Shown piece after piece: positions 55,972 through 63,598 of a stretch of 64,000 bases of DNA. Where the stretch lies: positions 992,001 through 1,056,000 of the forward strand of contig NZ_SGWZ01000001.1 in assembly GCF_004216755.1 (NCBI RefSeq). Direction: 5' to 3'. Under the pieces are notes generated by a model that ran no database searches, was not told where the DNA came from, and worked only from the letters and a program-made list of their open reading frames with translations. The position numbers and the translations under genes are program-made. This DNA is from Kerstersia gyiorum. Its GTDB lineage: Bacteria > Pseudomonadota > Gammaproteobacteria > Burkholderiales > Burkholderiaceae_B. Within the stretch, counting starts at the first letter, position 1, and every line of letters begins with the position of its first letter.

Positions 55972-56376
55972 TCAGGGCTCGCGGTTTTCGGGTTCGAAGG
56001 TCAGGGCAAGGGAATTGATGCAATAGCGCCTGCCGGTCGGTGGCGGGCCATCGGGAAAGACATGCCCCAGGTGGGCATCGCAGATATTGCAGAGCACCTC
56101 GGTGCGTACCATGCCATGGCTGGTGTCGACTTCTTCGCGCACATATTCCGGCACGATGGGGTCGAAATAGCTGGGCCAGCCACAGCCGGCGTCGAACTTG
56201 GTGTCCGAGGCGAACAGGGCTGTGCCGCAACAGACGCAGCGGTAGATGCCGGGCGTGGCGGTATCCCAGTAGCGGCCCGTGAAGGCGCGTTCGGTGGCCT
56301 TGCGGCGGGTGACGGCAAATTCCTCGGGGCTGAGCTGCTCGCGCCACTCTTCCTCGGTTTTATGGACTTTCTGCAT
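55972..56376 (-). CDS. msrB: Peptide-methionine (R)-S-oxide reductase
   Basis: Repairs oxidised methionine (R form); 134 residues, single domain. The zinc cysteines are in YRCVCCGTALF and CNICDAHLGHVF, the substrate motif is FDAGCGWPSYF, and the catalytic cysteine is in RRYCINSLAL. Likely first gene of the msrB-yciB-bolA-parvulin operon; bioM diverges 77 bases away. Confidence 0.96.
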   Translation of the reverse strand: MQKVHKTEEEWREQLSPEEFAVTRRKATERAFTGRYWDTATPGIYRCVCCGTALFASDTKFDAGCGWPSYFDPIVPEYVREEVDTSHGMVRTEVLCNICDAHLGHVFPDGPPPTGRRYCINSLALTFEPENREP

Positions 56377-56453
56377 AAACAGTGCGTGATCGGCCTGGTA
56401 GTTGAAAGACTAATGAAAGGCTTTGGGAGACGCTTGGTGCATAATCGCCCCTC

Positions 56454-57131
56454 ATGTTAATCGAGTTTGAAAACGTCGGCGTCGAAACCCCCTCGGGCTG
56501 TGTGCTGGACGGCATCGGCATTGCGCTGTCCGAGCGTCGCATTGGTATTGCCGGGCCCAATGGCGCAGGCAAGAGTACGTTTGCGCGCCTGCTCAACGGC
56601 TTGCGCATGCCGACGCGTGGCCAGGTGCGGGTCGACGGGCTGGATACCCGCAGGCAGACCGCGCAGGTACGCCAGCGCGTAGGCTTCATGTTCCAGAATC
56701 CTGAAAACCAGATCGTATTTCCGGTTGTCAGCGAAGACCTGGCATTCAGCCTGCGTGCGGCCGGGCTGGATGCCGCAGCGCGCCAGGCGCGTATCGAAGC
56801 GCAACTGGCCGATCTCGGCATTGCGCATTTGCTCGAACGGCCTGCCCATGCGCTTTCCGGGGGAGAGCGGCAATTGGTGGCGCTGGCGGCCGTGCTGTTG
56901 ATGCAGCCGGCACTGCTGGTGTTCGACGAACCGACCACTCAGCTGGATTTGCGGCACCGCAATCGTTTCGAAAGCCTGCTGGCGCGTTTGCCGCAGCAGG
57001 CCGTGGTTGTCAGCCATGACCTGGATCTGCTGGCGGGCTGCGATCGTGTCCTGGTCATAGAGGCCGGCCGGGTGGCTGCCGACGATACGCCAGCGGCGGC
57101 GCTGTCCTGGTATCGGCGGCATTGTGGCTGA
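56454..57131 (+). CDS. bioM: Biotin transport ATPase (ECF type)
   Basis: ATPase of the energy-coupling module for biotin uptake, 225 residues. Walker A GPNGAGKST, Q-loop MFQNPENQIVFPVVSEDLAF (the ECF-typical Q-N-P-E-N-Q), signature LSGGERQLVALA, Walker B LLVFDEPTTQLD and the switch histidine in VVSHDLDLL are all intact. Gene order bioM-bioN-bioY identifies the substrate. Confidence 0.93.
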   Translation: MLIEFENVGVETPSGCVLDGIGIALSERRIGIAGPNGAGKSTFARLLNGLRMPTRGQVRVDGLDTRRQTAQVRQRVGFMFQNPENQIVFPVVSEDLAFSLRAAGLDAAARQARIEAQLADLGIAHLLERPAHALSGGERQLVALAAVLLMQPALLVFDEPTTQLDLRHRNRFESLLARLPQQAVVVSHDLDLLAGCDRVLVIEAGRVAADDTPAAALSWYRRHCG

Positions 57132-57192
57132 GACGGGCCATGAGTAAACCCAAGGCTGGCATCGGGTCGTGCCATGAGAACGGAGGGCGGGC

Positions 57193-57804
57193 ATGATGCT
57201 GTCGCTGTATGTGCCGGGTGACAGCTGGCTGCATCGCCTGCCTGCCGGCTGGAAGCTGGCGCTCTTGTGCCTGGCAGGGCTGGTGGTTTATGTCATCACC
57301 CAACCGTTGGCCCTGGCGGTGGCGCTGGTTTTGTCAGCCATCCTGCTGTGGCGTTCGGGGGCGGGCTGGGTGCGTATCTGGCGCCAGGGGCGGGCGTTGC
57401 TGAGCCTGATTCTGTTGCTGTGCCTGTTCATGGCGATATTCGATAGCGCTGCGCGGGCAGGTATTGCCGCGCTGCGGGTGGGCGCCGTCTGCATGTTGGG
57501 CATGGCGGTCACTTTCACCACGCGCAGCGGGGATTTGCTGCGCGTGGTGGAGCGCCTGCTGCAGCCCTTGCAGCGGCGTGGCTGGGTGGACGCTGGCCGG
57601 GTGGCGTTGGCCATCGGGCTGGTGTTGCGTTTTGTACCGGAAATCCTGCGCCAATACGGCGAATTGCGCGAGGCCCAGCAGGCACGGGGGCTGAAGGCCA
57701 ATGCCGTGGCGTTGCTGGTGCCGCTGATCGTGCGCACCTTGCGGCGGGCCGAGGAAATATCCGATGCCATCGACGCCAGGGACGGCGGCGGACGGCAACA
57801 CTGA
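57193..57804 (+). CDS. bioN: Biotin transporter T component (ECF type)
   Basis: Membrane scaffold linking the ATPase to BioY, 203 residues, about five helices. CbiQ-like features are FVPEILRQYGELREAQQARGL (first A-R-G coupling motif) and EEISDAIDARDGG near the end, where the second motif reads A-R-D-G rather than A-R-G. It lies 61 bases after bioM. Confidence 0.92.
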   Translation: MMLSLYVPGDSWLHRLPAGWKLALLCLAGLVVYVITQPLALAVALVLSAILLWRSGAGWVRIWRQGRALLSLILLLCLFMAIFDSAARAGIAALRVGAVCMLGMAVTFTTRSGDLLRVVERLLQPLQRRGWVDAGRVALAIGLVLRFVPEILRQYGELREAQQARGLKANAVALLVPLIVRTLRRAEEISDAIDARDGGGRQH

Positions 57805-57918
57805 GGCCGCAGCTGGCCTGGCTGGCAGCCGCCGTCCGGTACGACCTGTCTGTGTTGCGGGTTCTTCACTAAAATGCGCCAGCCGGCAGGCGCTTGCCGG
57901 AATCACGGAGAAACAGTT

Positions 57919-58470
57919 GTGCTGAAGACCAAAGATCTTGTCCTGGTGGCGCTTTTTGCCGCCATCATCATCGTGCTGGGCGTCATGCCGCCCATCGCCT
58001 TGCCATTGGTTCCAGTGCCTTTGACCCTGCAGACGCTGGGGGTGATGCTGGCTGGCCTGATGCTGGGGCCGTGGCGCGGCCTGATGGCGGTGGTGCTTTA
58101 TCTATTGCTGGCCGCAGCCGGCCTGCCTGTCCTGACCGGCGGGCGTGGTGGCCTGGGCGCGTTCATGGGGCCCAGCGGCGGCTTCCTGCTGGGCATGCTG
58201 GCGGGCAGCTGGGTCGTGGGCTACCTGGCGAGACGTGCCGCCTATCATCAGAAGGAACTGCTGCATGCGGTCTCGGGCTATGCGCTGTCGGCCTTCATCG
58301 GTGGCGTGTTGGTGGTCTACCTGTTCGGCGTGCCGGGCATGGCGCTGGCCTTGAATATGAGCCTGCAGCAGGCGCTGATGGCAGCCCTGATGTTCCTGCC
58401 CGGTGACATCATCAAGGTGCTGATTGCTGCCTGGCTGACGTTCCGCGTGCGGCGCATCTATCCGCTGTAA
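57919..58470 (+). CDS. bioY: Biotin transporter substrate-binding subunit BioY
   Basis: S component that binds biotin, 183 residues, six helices. Family stretches are VPVPLTLQTLGVMLAGLMLGPWRGLMAVVLYLLLAAAGLPVLTGGRGGLGAFMGPSGGFLLG and FLPGDIIKVLIAAWL. The GTG start at 57919 has GGAG 8 bases upstream; the open frame extends 15 codons further without support. BioY alone can transport slowly; BioMN gives high affinity. Confidence 0.94.
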   Translation: MLKTKDLVLVALFAAIIIVLGVMPPIALPLVPVPLTLQTLGVMLAGLMLGPWRGLMAVVLYLLLAAAGLPVLTGGRGGLGAFMGPSGGFLLGMLAGSWVVGYLARRAAYHQKELLHAVSGYALSAFIGGVLVVYLFGVPGMALALNMSLQQALMAALMFLPGDIIKVLIAAWLTFRVRRIYPL

Positions 58471-58496
58471 GCAGGCTGTTTGCATATGGCTGGGGT

Positions 58497-59213
58497 TCAG
58501 ACCCCCAGCTGCTGCATCAGGTTTTCCTGGCGCGAAGCGAGTTCCGCAGCCGGGAAGTGGTCGACGATCATGCCGTTTTCCATCACGTAGAATCGGTCGG
58601 CCAGGTAGGAGGCAAAGGGGAAGTTCTGTTCGATGAGCAGAATGCTGTAGCCCCGCCGCTTGAGCGCCGCAATGCTGTCCGCCATGGCTTCGATGATGAC
58701 GGGAGCCAGGCCTTCGGAAACTTCGTCGAGCAGGAGCAGGTTGGCCTGGGTGCGCAGGATGCGCGCCAGTGCCAGCATCTGCTGTTCGCCGCCCGATAGC
58801 CGGGTGCCGGGCGTATGGCGGCGTGCCTCAAGATTGGGGAACAGCTGATAGATGTCCTGCAAAGGCATGGCCTGGCCGCCGGGCACTGGTGTTTCGGGCG
58901 GCAGCATCAGGTTTTCCTCGCAACTCAGGCTGGCGAAAATGCCGCGCTCTTCCGGGCAGTAGCCTGCGCCCAGGCGGACAATACGGTGTGGCGGCAGCGC
59001 AATGGCCTCGGTGCCGTTGACCAGTACCGAGCCGCTGCGCCGTACGTCCAGTCCCATGATGGCGCGCAGTGTCGTGGTGCGGCCCGCGCCGTTGCGGCCC
59101 AGCAAGGCCACGGCCTCCCCGCGCGGGACGGTCAGGTCGACGCCGCGCAGCACATGGACATTGCCGTACCAGGCATGCAGGTCTTTCAGAACAAGGGCAG
59201 GACTGTCGGTCAT
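58497..59213 (-). CDS. Orphan LivF-like ABC ATPase with Arg in Walker A
   Basis: A 238-residue ATPase of the branched-chain amino-acid (LivF) type: LHAWYGNVHVLRGVDL, signature TRLSGGEQQMLALARIL, Walker B LLLLDEVSEGLAPVI, and the LivF-specific IEQNF in place of a switch histidine. The Walker A reads GRNGAGRTTT: the normally invariant lysine is R45 (codon CGC at 59081-59079). No permease, LivG or binding protein is nearby, so its partners are unknown. It lies behind nth after 132 bases. It may be a weak ATPase, a regulatory subunit or a subunit working with a distant transporter. Confidence 0.85.
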   Translation of the reverse strand: MTDSPALVLKDLHAWYGNVHVLRGVDLTVPRGEAVALLGRNGAGRTTTLRAIMGLDVRRSGSVLVNGTEAIALPPHRIVRLGAGYCPEERGIFASLSCEENLMLPPETPVPGGQAMPLQDIYQLFPNLEARRHTPGTRLSGGEQQMLALARILRTQANLLLLDEVSEGLAPVIIEAMADSIAALKRRGYSILLIEQNFPFASYLADRFYVMENGMIVDHFPAAELASRQENLMQQLGV

Positions 59214-59345
59214 GATGATTCCAGGGGTGGCGTCAGGCCCGGCGCGCCATCTGCCAATCATAGACGGAAACGGTGATGCTCAAGCATGGCAGGGCGGGTC
59301 GTCACCGGCCGATGGCAGCGCGCAGGCTCCTGCCGCAGAGGCGGT

Positions 59346-59981
59346 TCAGGCAGTGGTCTTTTCCTTGAAGTCGCACAGGTCCGAAACGCCGCACTGGGGG
59401 CATTTCGGCTTGCGTGCGACGCAGACGTAGCGGCCATGCAGGATCAGCCAGTGGTGGGCGTCCTGCTTGTACTTGCGCGGGACGACACGTTCCAGCCGTT
59501 GCTCCACCGCGACGACATCTTTGCCGGGTGCCAGGCCGGTGCGGTTGGAGACGCGGAAAATATGGGTGTCGACAGCAATGGTGGGCATGCCGAATGCGGT
59601 ATTGAGCACGACATTGGCGGTCTTGCGTCCCACGCCGGGCAGGGATTCCAGCACGGCGCGGTCGGGCGGCACCTCACCGCCGAAGCGTTCCTGCAGGATG
59701 CGGCTGGTGGCCACGGCATTCTTGGCCTTGGTGCGGTAGAGCCCGATGGTCTTGATGTACTCGGCCAGTCCTTCTTCGCCCAGCGCCACCAGCCCGGCGG
59801 CCGTGCCATGCTCTGGAAAGAAGCGCCGTGTGGCGATATTGACGGATTTGTCCGTGGCTTGGGCGGACAGCAGCACGGCAATCAGCAATTGAAAGTTGCT
59901 GCTGTATTCCAGTTCGGTGGTGGGATGAGGATTGGCGGCCTGGAAGCGGGCGAACATCTCCTCGCGCTGGGCCTGGTTCAT
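59346..59981 (-). CDS. nth: Endonuclease III
   Basis: Base-excision glycosylase/AP lyase for oxidised pyrimidines, 211 residues. The catalytic lysine lies in the HhH motif LPGVGRKTANVVLN and the aspartate in AVDTHIFRVSNR. The [4Fe-4S] cysteines are C-x6-C-x2-C-x5-C in CVARKPKCPQCGVSDLC. The start overlaps the rsxB stop (ATGA), as rsxABCDGE precedes nth in E. coli. Confidence 0.96.
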   Translation of the reverse strand: MNQAQREEMFARFQAANPHPTTELEYSSNFQLLIAVLLSAQATDKSVNIATRRFFPEHGTAAGLVALGEEGLAEYIKTIGLYRTKAKNAVATSRILQERFGGEVPPDRAVLESLPGVGRKTANVVLNTAFGMPTIAVDTHIFRVSNRTGLAPGKDVVAVEQRLERVVPRKYKQDAHHWLILHGRYVCVARKPKCPQCGVSDLCDFKEKTTA

Positions 59982-60676
59982 GGCGTGTCGCCGCCTGGTG
60001 CAGCCGGTGCTGCGCGGCGGGCGCGGGCGCGAGCCAGAACATCGGCAATGACGGCGCGTTTGCGGGTATCGGCGCTGGCGCCACCAACGGGTGCAGGCGT
60101 ACCGGAAGGCGCATTGGCCGTTGCAGCGGCGGCCAGGGGAATCGGCGGCAGCGCCGGCGCCTGCTGGCTGGCCTGGCGCAGGCGCTGCCGCCGGCTCTGG
60201 CTGGCTTGATGGCGTTGGCGCGCGATATCGGCGTCGCCGCGCTGCCAGTCTCGGCCGGCAGGCACCATGGCGATGCAATCGACCGGACAGGCCGGCAGAC
60301 AGAGCTCACAGCCGGTGCACCAGTCTTCCAGCACCGTGTGCATGCGCTTGTTGGCGCCGACGATGGCATCGACCGGACAGGCGGTGATGCACAGCGTACA
60401 GCCGATGCAGTGCTTTTCTTCGATGACGGCCAGGTGGAAACCGTTGAACTCGCCACAGGACGGGTCCAAGGGCAGGGCCGGACGGTCCAGCAGGCTGGCC
60501 AGGGCGTCGACGCCTGCGGTTCCGCCGGGTGGGCAGCGGTTGATTTCCGCGTCGCCAGCGGCGATGGCATCGGCATACGGACGGCAGCCGTCATACCCGC
60601 ATTGCGTGCATTGGGTTTGCGGCAACAGGGCGTCGATACGGAGGGCCAGCCGGGGGCCGGACAGGGGATCGGACAT
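59978..60676 (-). CDS. rsxB: RnfB/RsxB-like ferredoxin, stand-alone
   Basis: Iron-sulfur protein of 232 residues. The N-terminus has the Fe-S motif of RnfB (LLPQTQCTQCGYDGCRPYADAI), then two [4Fe-4S] ferredoxin motifs, CIGCTLCITACPVDAIVG and CTGCELCLPACPVDCIAM. The last 85 residues are Arg/Ala-rich and unlike E. coli RsxB. ATG 60676 gives no membrane anchor; a GTG at 60718 would add a short hydrophobic start. None of the other rnf genes is present, so it probably acts as a soluble electron carrier, perhaps with the adjacent fpr and fdxA. Confidence 0.85.
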   Translation of the reverse strand: MSDPLSGPRLALRIDALLPQTQCTQCGYDGCRPYADAIAAGDAEINRCPPGGTAGVDALASLLDRPALPLDPSCGEFNGFHLAVIEEKHCIGCTLCITACPVDAIVGANKRMHTVLEDWCTGCELCLPACPVDCIAMVPAGRDWQRGDADIARQRHQASQSRRQRLRQASQQAPALPPIPLAAAATANAPSGTPAPVGGASADTRKRAVIADVLARARARRAAPAAPGGDTP

Positions 60677-60757
60677 AAGCGGGACGGAAAGGACAAGGAC
60701 CAGAACAGATAGGGCCACAAAGAAAAACGGGGCTGGCGCCCGATGACGCCAGCAGGA

Positions 60758-61534
60758 TTACCAGTAGTTTTCGACGGCGAGGTTGCCGGCATTGCCCCGC
60801 CGGCCGGGCGCGAAACCGCGTGCGGAGAGCAGTTTGCGGGTGTCGGCGACCATATCCGGGTTGCCGCACAGCATGATGCGGGAACGGGCCGGGTCCAGGG
60901 TGACGCCGGCAAGCTGTTCCAGACGGCCATCCTCGAACAGGTGCGTCAGCCGCGCCTGGGGATGGTTGCCATAGGCTTCCCGCGTGGGCAGAGGCAGATA
61001 GATCAACTGGCCTTGATGGCGGCGCGCCAGGGCTTCGATTTCCTCGCGGTAGGCCAGTTCCGCGACTTCGCGAACGCCATGGGCCAGGATGACGCGGGGG
61101 AAGCGCTGCCATAGCGCCGGGTCGCGCAGCATGGACAGATAGGCGGACAGGCCGGTGCCGGACGCCACCAGCCATATGTCTTCGCCGTCGACGAAGCGCT
61201 CCAGCGTCAGGAAGCCAAAGACCGTGCGGTCGATATACAGGCTGGCGCCGGGCGCAAGCTGGGCCAGACGCGTGCTGAAATCGCCTTCGGGCACGACGAC
61301 GGAGTAGAACTCCAGTTCCGCTTCGTCGGGGGCGGACACCATGGAATAGGCGCGCCAGATCGTGGGTGCTGCGTCATCGGCGGATTCCTCGGGCAACCCC
61401 AGGCGGGCGAACTGGCCCGGCTGGAAACTGAAACCCTCAGGACGGCTGACCCGCACGGAAAACAATTTGCCCGGCATCCATTCGGTGCGGGACAGCAAGG
61501 TTTGCCGGGTGTATTTGTCAGCGTCGGTGCTCAT
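60758..61534 (-). CDS. fpr: Ferredoxin--NADP reductase
   Basis: FAD enzyme of 258 residues moving electrons between NADPH and ferredoxin/flavodoxin. The FAD motif RAYSMVSAP, FLTLERFVDGEDIWLVASGTGLSAYLSML (NADP pyrophosphate region), ILAHGVREVAEL and the C-terminal AVENYW are typical of bacterial subclass I Fpr. AGGAAAG precedes ATG 61534. It lies between fdxA and rsxB on the same strand. Confidence 0.95.
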   Translation of the reverse strand: MSTDADKYTRQTLLSRTEWMPGKLFSVRVSRPEGFSFQPGQFARLGLPEESADDAAPTIWRAYSMVSAPDEAELEFYSVVVPEGDFSTRLAQLAPGASLYIDRTVFGFLTLERFVDGEDIWLVASGTGLSAYLSMLRDPALWQRFPRVILAHGVREVAELAYREEIEALARRHQGQLIYLPLPTREAYGNHPQARLTHLFEDGRLEQLAGVTLDPARSRIMLCGNPDMVADTRKLLSARGFAPGRRGNAGNLAVENYW

Positions 61535-61572
61535 GGCTTTCCTGGTTGGCCAACGCCTGGAATACGCCAGGG

Positions 61573-61896
61573 TCAGCGTTCCAGGTATTGAAGTTTATCG
61601 GTCTTGCCGTTCCAGTCTTCGGCGTCTGGCAAGGGGTCCTTGGCCCGGCTGATGCTGGTAAAGACCGGGGCCAGTTCAGCGTTCAGTTCAATGAACGCCT
61701 GCTGGTCCTCGGGCACGTCTTCCTCGGCGAAAATGGCATTGGCTGGGCACTCTGGAATACAGACGGCACAGTCGATACACTCGTCCGGGTCGATGACCAG
61801 GAAATTGGGGCCTTCACGGAAGCAATCGACAGGACATACGTCAACGCAATCGGTGAATTTGCATTTGATGCAGTTTTCGGTAACGACGTGAGTCAT
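61573..61896 (-). CDS. fdxA: Seven-iron ferredoxin FdxA
   Basis: Small electron carrier of 107 residues with a [3Fe-4S] and a [4Fe-4S] cluster. The pattern C9-x7-C17-x3-C21-P and the later CIDCAVCIPECP are the 7Fe type (Azotobacter FdI-like), with the C-terminal tail ELAPVFTSISRAKDPLPDAEDWNGK. First gene of the fdxA-fpr-rsxB-nth group. Confidence 0.96.
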   Translation of the reverse strand: MTHVVTENCIKCKFTDCVDVCPVDCFREGPNFLVIDPDECIDCAVCIPECPANAIFAEEDVPEDQQAFIELNAELAPVFTSISRAKDPLPDAEDWNGKTDKLQYLER

Positions 61897-61937
61897 GCTG
61901 GCAGATGCGCTCTGGGCGCGTAAAGTATCGGCAAATA

Positions 61938-61963
61938 GGGCACAATTTTAACGAATTGTGGCC
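61938..61963. promoter_or_regulatory. 26-base palindrome upstream of fdxA
   Basis: CACAATT (61941-61947) and AATTGTG (61954-61960) form a perfect inverted repeat around TTAACG, and GG/CC extend it on both sides with one mismatch. It lies 42-67 bases before the fdxA start, in the divergent gap shared with pncB, and is a good candidate operator; the regulator is unknown. Confidence 0.45.
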
Positions 61964-62011
61964 GTAGCAGCCGTAATTACCCCTACCTGCACATGGTACT
62001 TGTGCTAATGT

Positions 62012-62026
62012 TGAGAAAAATTCTCA
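62012..62026. promoter_or_regulatory. Fur-like inverted repeat upstream of pncB
   Basis: TGAGAA (62012-62017) and TTCTCA (62021-62026) flank AAA, ending 7 bases before the pncB ATG. Read as a 7-1-7 site it matches the Fur pattern TGATAAT-N-ATTATCA at 11 of 14 positions. It could instead be an mRNA hairpin hiding the ribosome binding region. Confidence 0.35.
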
Positions 62027-62033
62027 TGCAGCC

Positions 62034-63209
62034 ATGATTATTAAATCTTTACTCGATACCGACTTATACAAATTTACTATGATGCAAGTCGTCCTGCATC
62101 ATTTCCCCGCCGCTCAGGTCGAGTATCGCTACAAGTGCCGCACCCAGGGCGTGGACCTCGTTCCGTACCTCGACGAAATTCGCGACGAAGTGCGCGCGCT
62201 GTGCGCGCTGCGCTTCACGGACGACGAGCTGGCCTACCTCAGCGGCCTGCGCTTCATCAAGAGCGACTTCGTCGATTTCCTCGGCCTGTTCCATCTGCCC
62301 GAGCGTTGCATCCACATCGAAAAGGGCGAGCAGCCCGGCGAAATTGCCATCACCGTGCGTGGCCCGTGGCTGCATACCATCCTGTTTGAAATTCCGGTTC
62401 TGGCGATTGTCAATGAAGTGTATTTTCGCAACACTCGGCAGCAACCGGACTGGGAAGAAGGCCGGCAGCGGCTGAAAGACAAGATCCAGCTGGTCCGCCA
62501 GGCCTCCGATCTCGAGCATTTCCGCCTGGCGGATTACGGCACCCGGCGCCGGTTTTCCCGTACCTGGCACGAAGAAGTCCTGCAGACCTTGCAGGCCGGC
62601 CTGGGCAAGCATCTGGTCGGCACCAGCAACGTCGACCTGGCCATGCGCAACGGCTTGATTCCGCTGGGCACCATGGCGCACGAATACCTGCAGGCATGTC
62701 AGGCGCTGGGGCCGCGCCTGCGTGATTCCCAGGTGTTCGCCCTGGAAATGTGGGCGCGCGAGTACCGCGGAGACCTGGGCATCGCCCTGTCGGACGTCTA
62801 CGGGCTGGAAGCTTTCCTGCGCGACTTCGACATGTATTTCTGCAAGCTTTTCGATGGCGCGCGCCATGATTCCGGCGATCCCTTCGAGTGGGGTGAACGG
62901 CTGCTGGCGCACTACCAGGCCAACCGGGTCGATCCTCGCGACAAAACACTGGTATTTTCGGATTCACTGGATTTTCCCAAGGCCATCGAGCTGGCCCGTC
63001 GCTTCGAAGGGCGCTGCAAGGTATCGTTCGGCATAGGTACCAACCTGACCAACGACCTGGGCTATGCGCCATTGCAGATCGTCATGAAAATGGTGCGCTG
63101 CAATGGCCAGCCGGTGGCAAAGGTCTCTGATGCACCGGAAAAAACCATGTGCGATGATCCTGCCTATCTGGCGTACCTGCGCCAGGTATTCAATCTGCCG
63201 CCGGTCTGA
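62034..63209 (+). CDS. pncB: Nicotinate phosphoribosyltransferase
   Basis: First enzyme of NAD salvage from nicotinate (Preiss-Handler), 391 residues. The start IKSLLDTDLYKFTMMQVVLHHFP, the phosphorylated histidine in GTMAHEYLQA, the PRPP-contacting DSGDPFEWGERLL and VFSDSLDFPKAIEL, and GIGTNLTNDLG are conserved. No canonical ribosome binding site stands before ATG 62034; the repeat just upstream may matter. Confidence 0.96.
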   Translation: MIIKSLLDTDLYKFTMMQVVLHHFPAAQVEYRYKCRTQGVDLVPYLDEIRDEVRALCALRFTDDELAYLSGLRFIKSDFVDFLGLFHLPERCIHIEKGEQPGEIAITVRGPWLHTILFEIPVLAIVNEVYFRNTRQQPDWEEGRQRLKDKIQLVRQASDLEHFRLADYGTRRRFSRTWHEEVLQTLQAGLGKHLVGTSNVDLAMRNGLIPLGTMAHEYLQACQALGPRLRDSQVFALEMWAREYRGDLGIALSDVYGLEAFLRDFDMYFCKLFDGARHDSGDPFEWGERLLAHYQANRVDPRDKTLVFSDSLDFPKAIELARRFEGRCKVSFGIGTNLTNDLGYAPLQIVMKMVRCNGQPVAKVSDAPEKTMCDDPAYLAYLRQVFNLPPV

Positions 63210-63244
63210 TTTGGCCAGGCCGGTTTTTATTTAGGAAGCAAAAA

Positions 63245-63598
63245 ATGTCGGAAATCAAACGATTCAACGTGGGCAAGCGCCTGTCGGATATGGCTGTTTA
63301 CAACGGCGTGGCCTATCTGGCCGGTCAAGTGCCGGATGACACGACCAAGGACATCGTCGGCCAGACGAAGGAAGTCCTGGCGATCATCGACGGCCTGCTC
63401 AAGGAAGCCGGCACCGACAAGTCGCGCATCCTGTACGCCCAGGTTTTCGTTGCCAACATGAAGGAATTCGATGGCATGAACCAGGCCTGGGACGAATGGG
63501 TCGCCGGTATCCAGGCGCCTCCGCGTGCCACGATCGAAGCCCGCCTGGCCAATCCGGACGTCAAGGTGGAAATCGTTGTTACGGCTGCGCTGCAGTAA
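63245..63598 (+). CDS. RidA family protein
   Basis: A 117-residue YjgF/YER057c-fold protein. RidA removes reactive enamine/imine intermediates made by PLP enzymes. Here the segments YNGVAYLAGQVP, QTKEVLAIIDGLLKEAGTDKSRILYAQVFVANMKEFDGMNQAWDEWV and PPRATIEARLANPDVKVEIVVTAA are present, including the arginine that in active RidA binds the substrate carboxylate. The N-terminus lacks the usual AP-x-A-IGPYSQ, so it belongs to another subgroup (Rid2-7 or YjgH/YoaB-like). The 3' end overlaps the convergent peptidase gene by 20 bases. Confidence 0.88.
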   Translation: MSEIKRFNVGKRLSDMAVYNGVAYLAGQVPDDTTKDIVGQTKEVLAIIDGLLKEAGTDKSRILYAQVFVANMKEFDGMNQAWDEWVAGIQAPPRATIEARLANPDVKVEIVVTAALQ

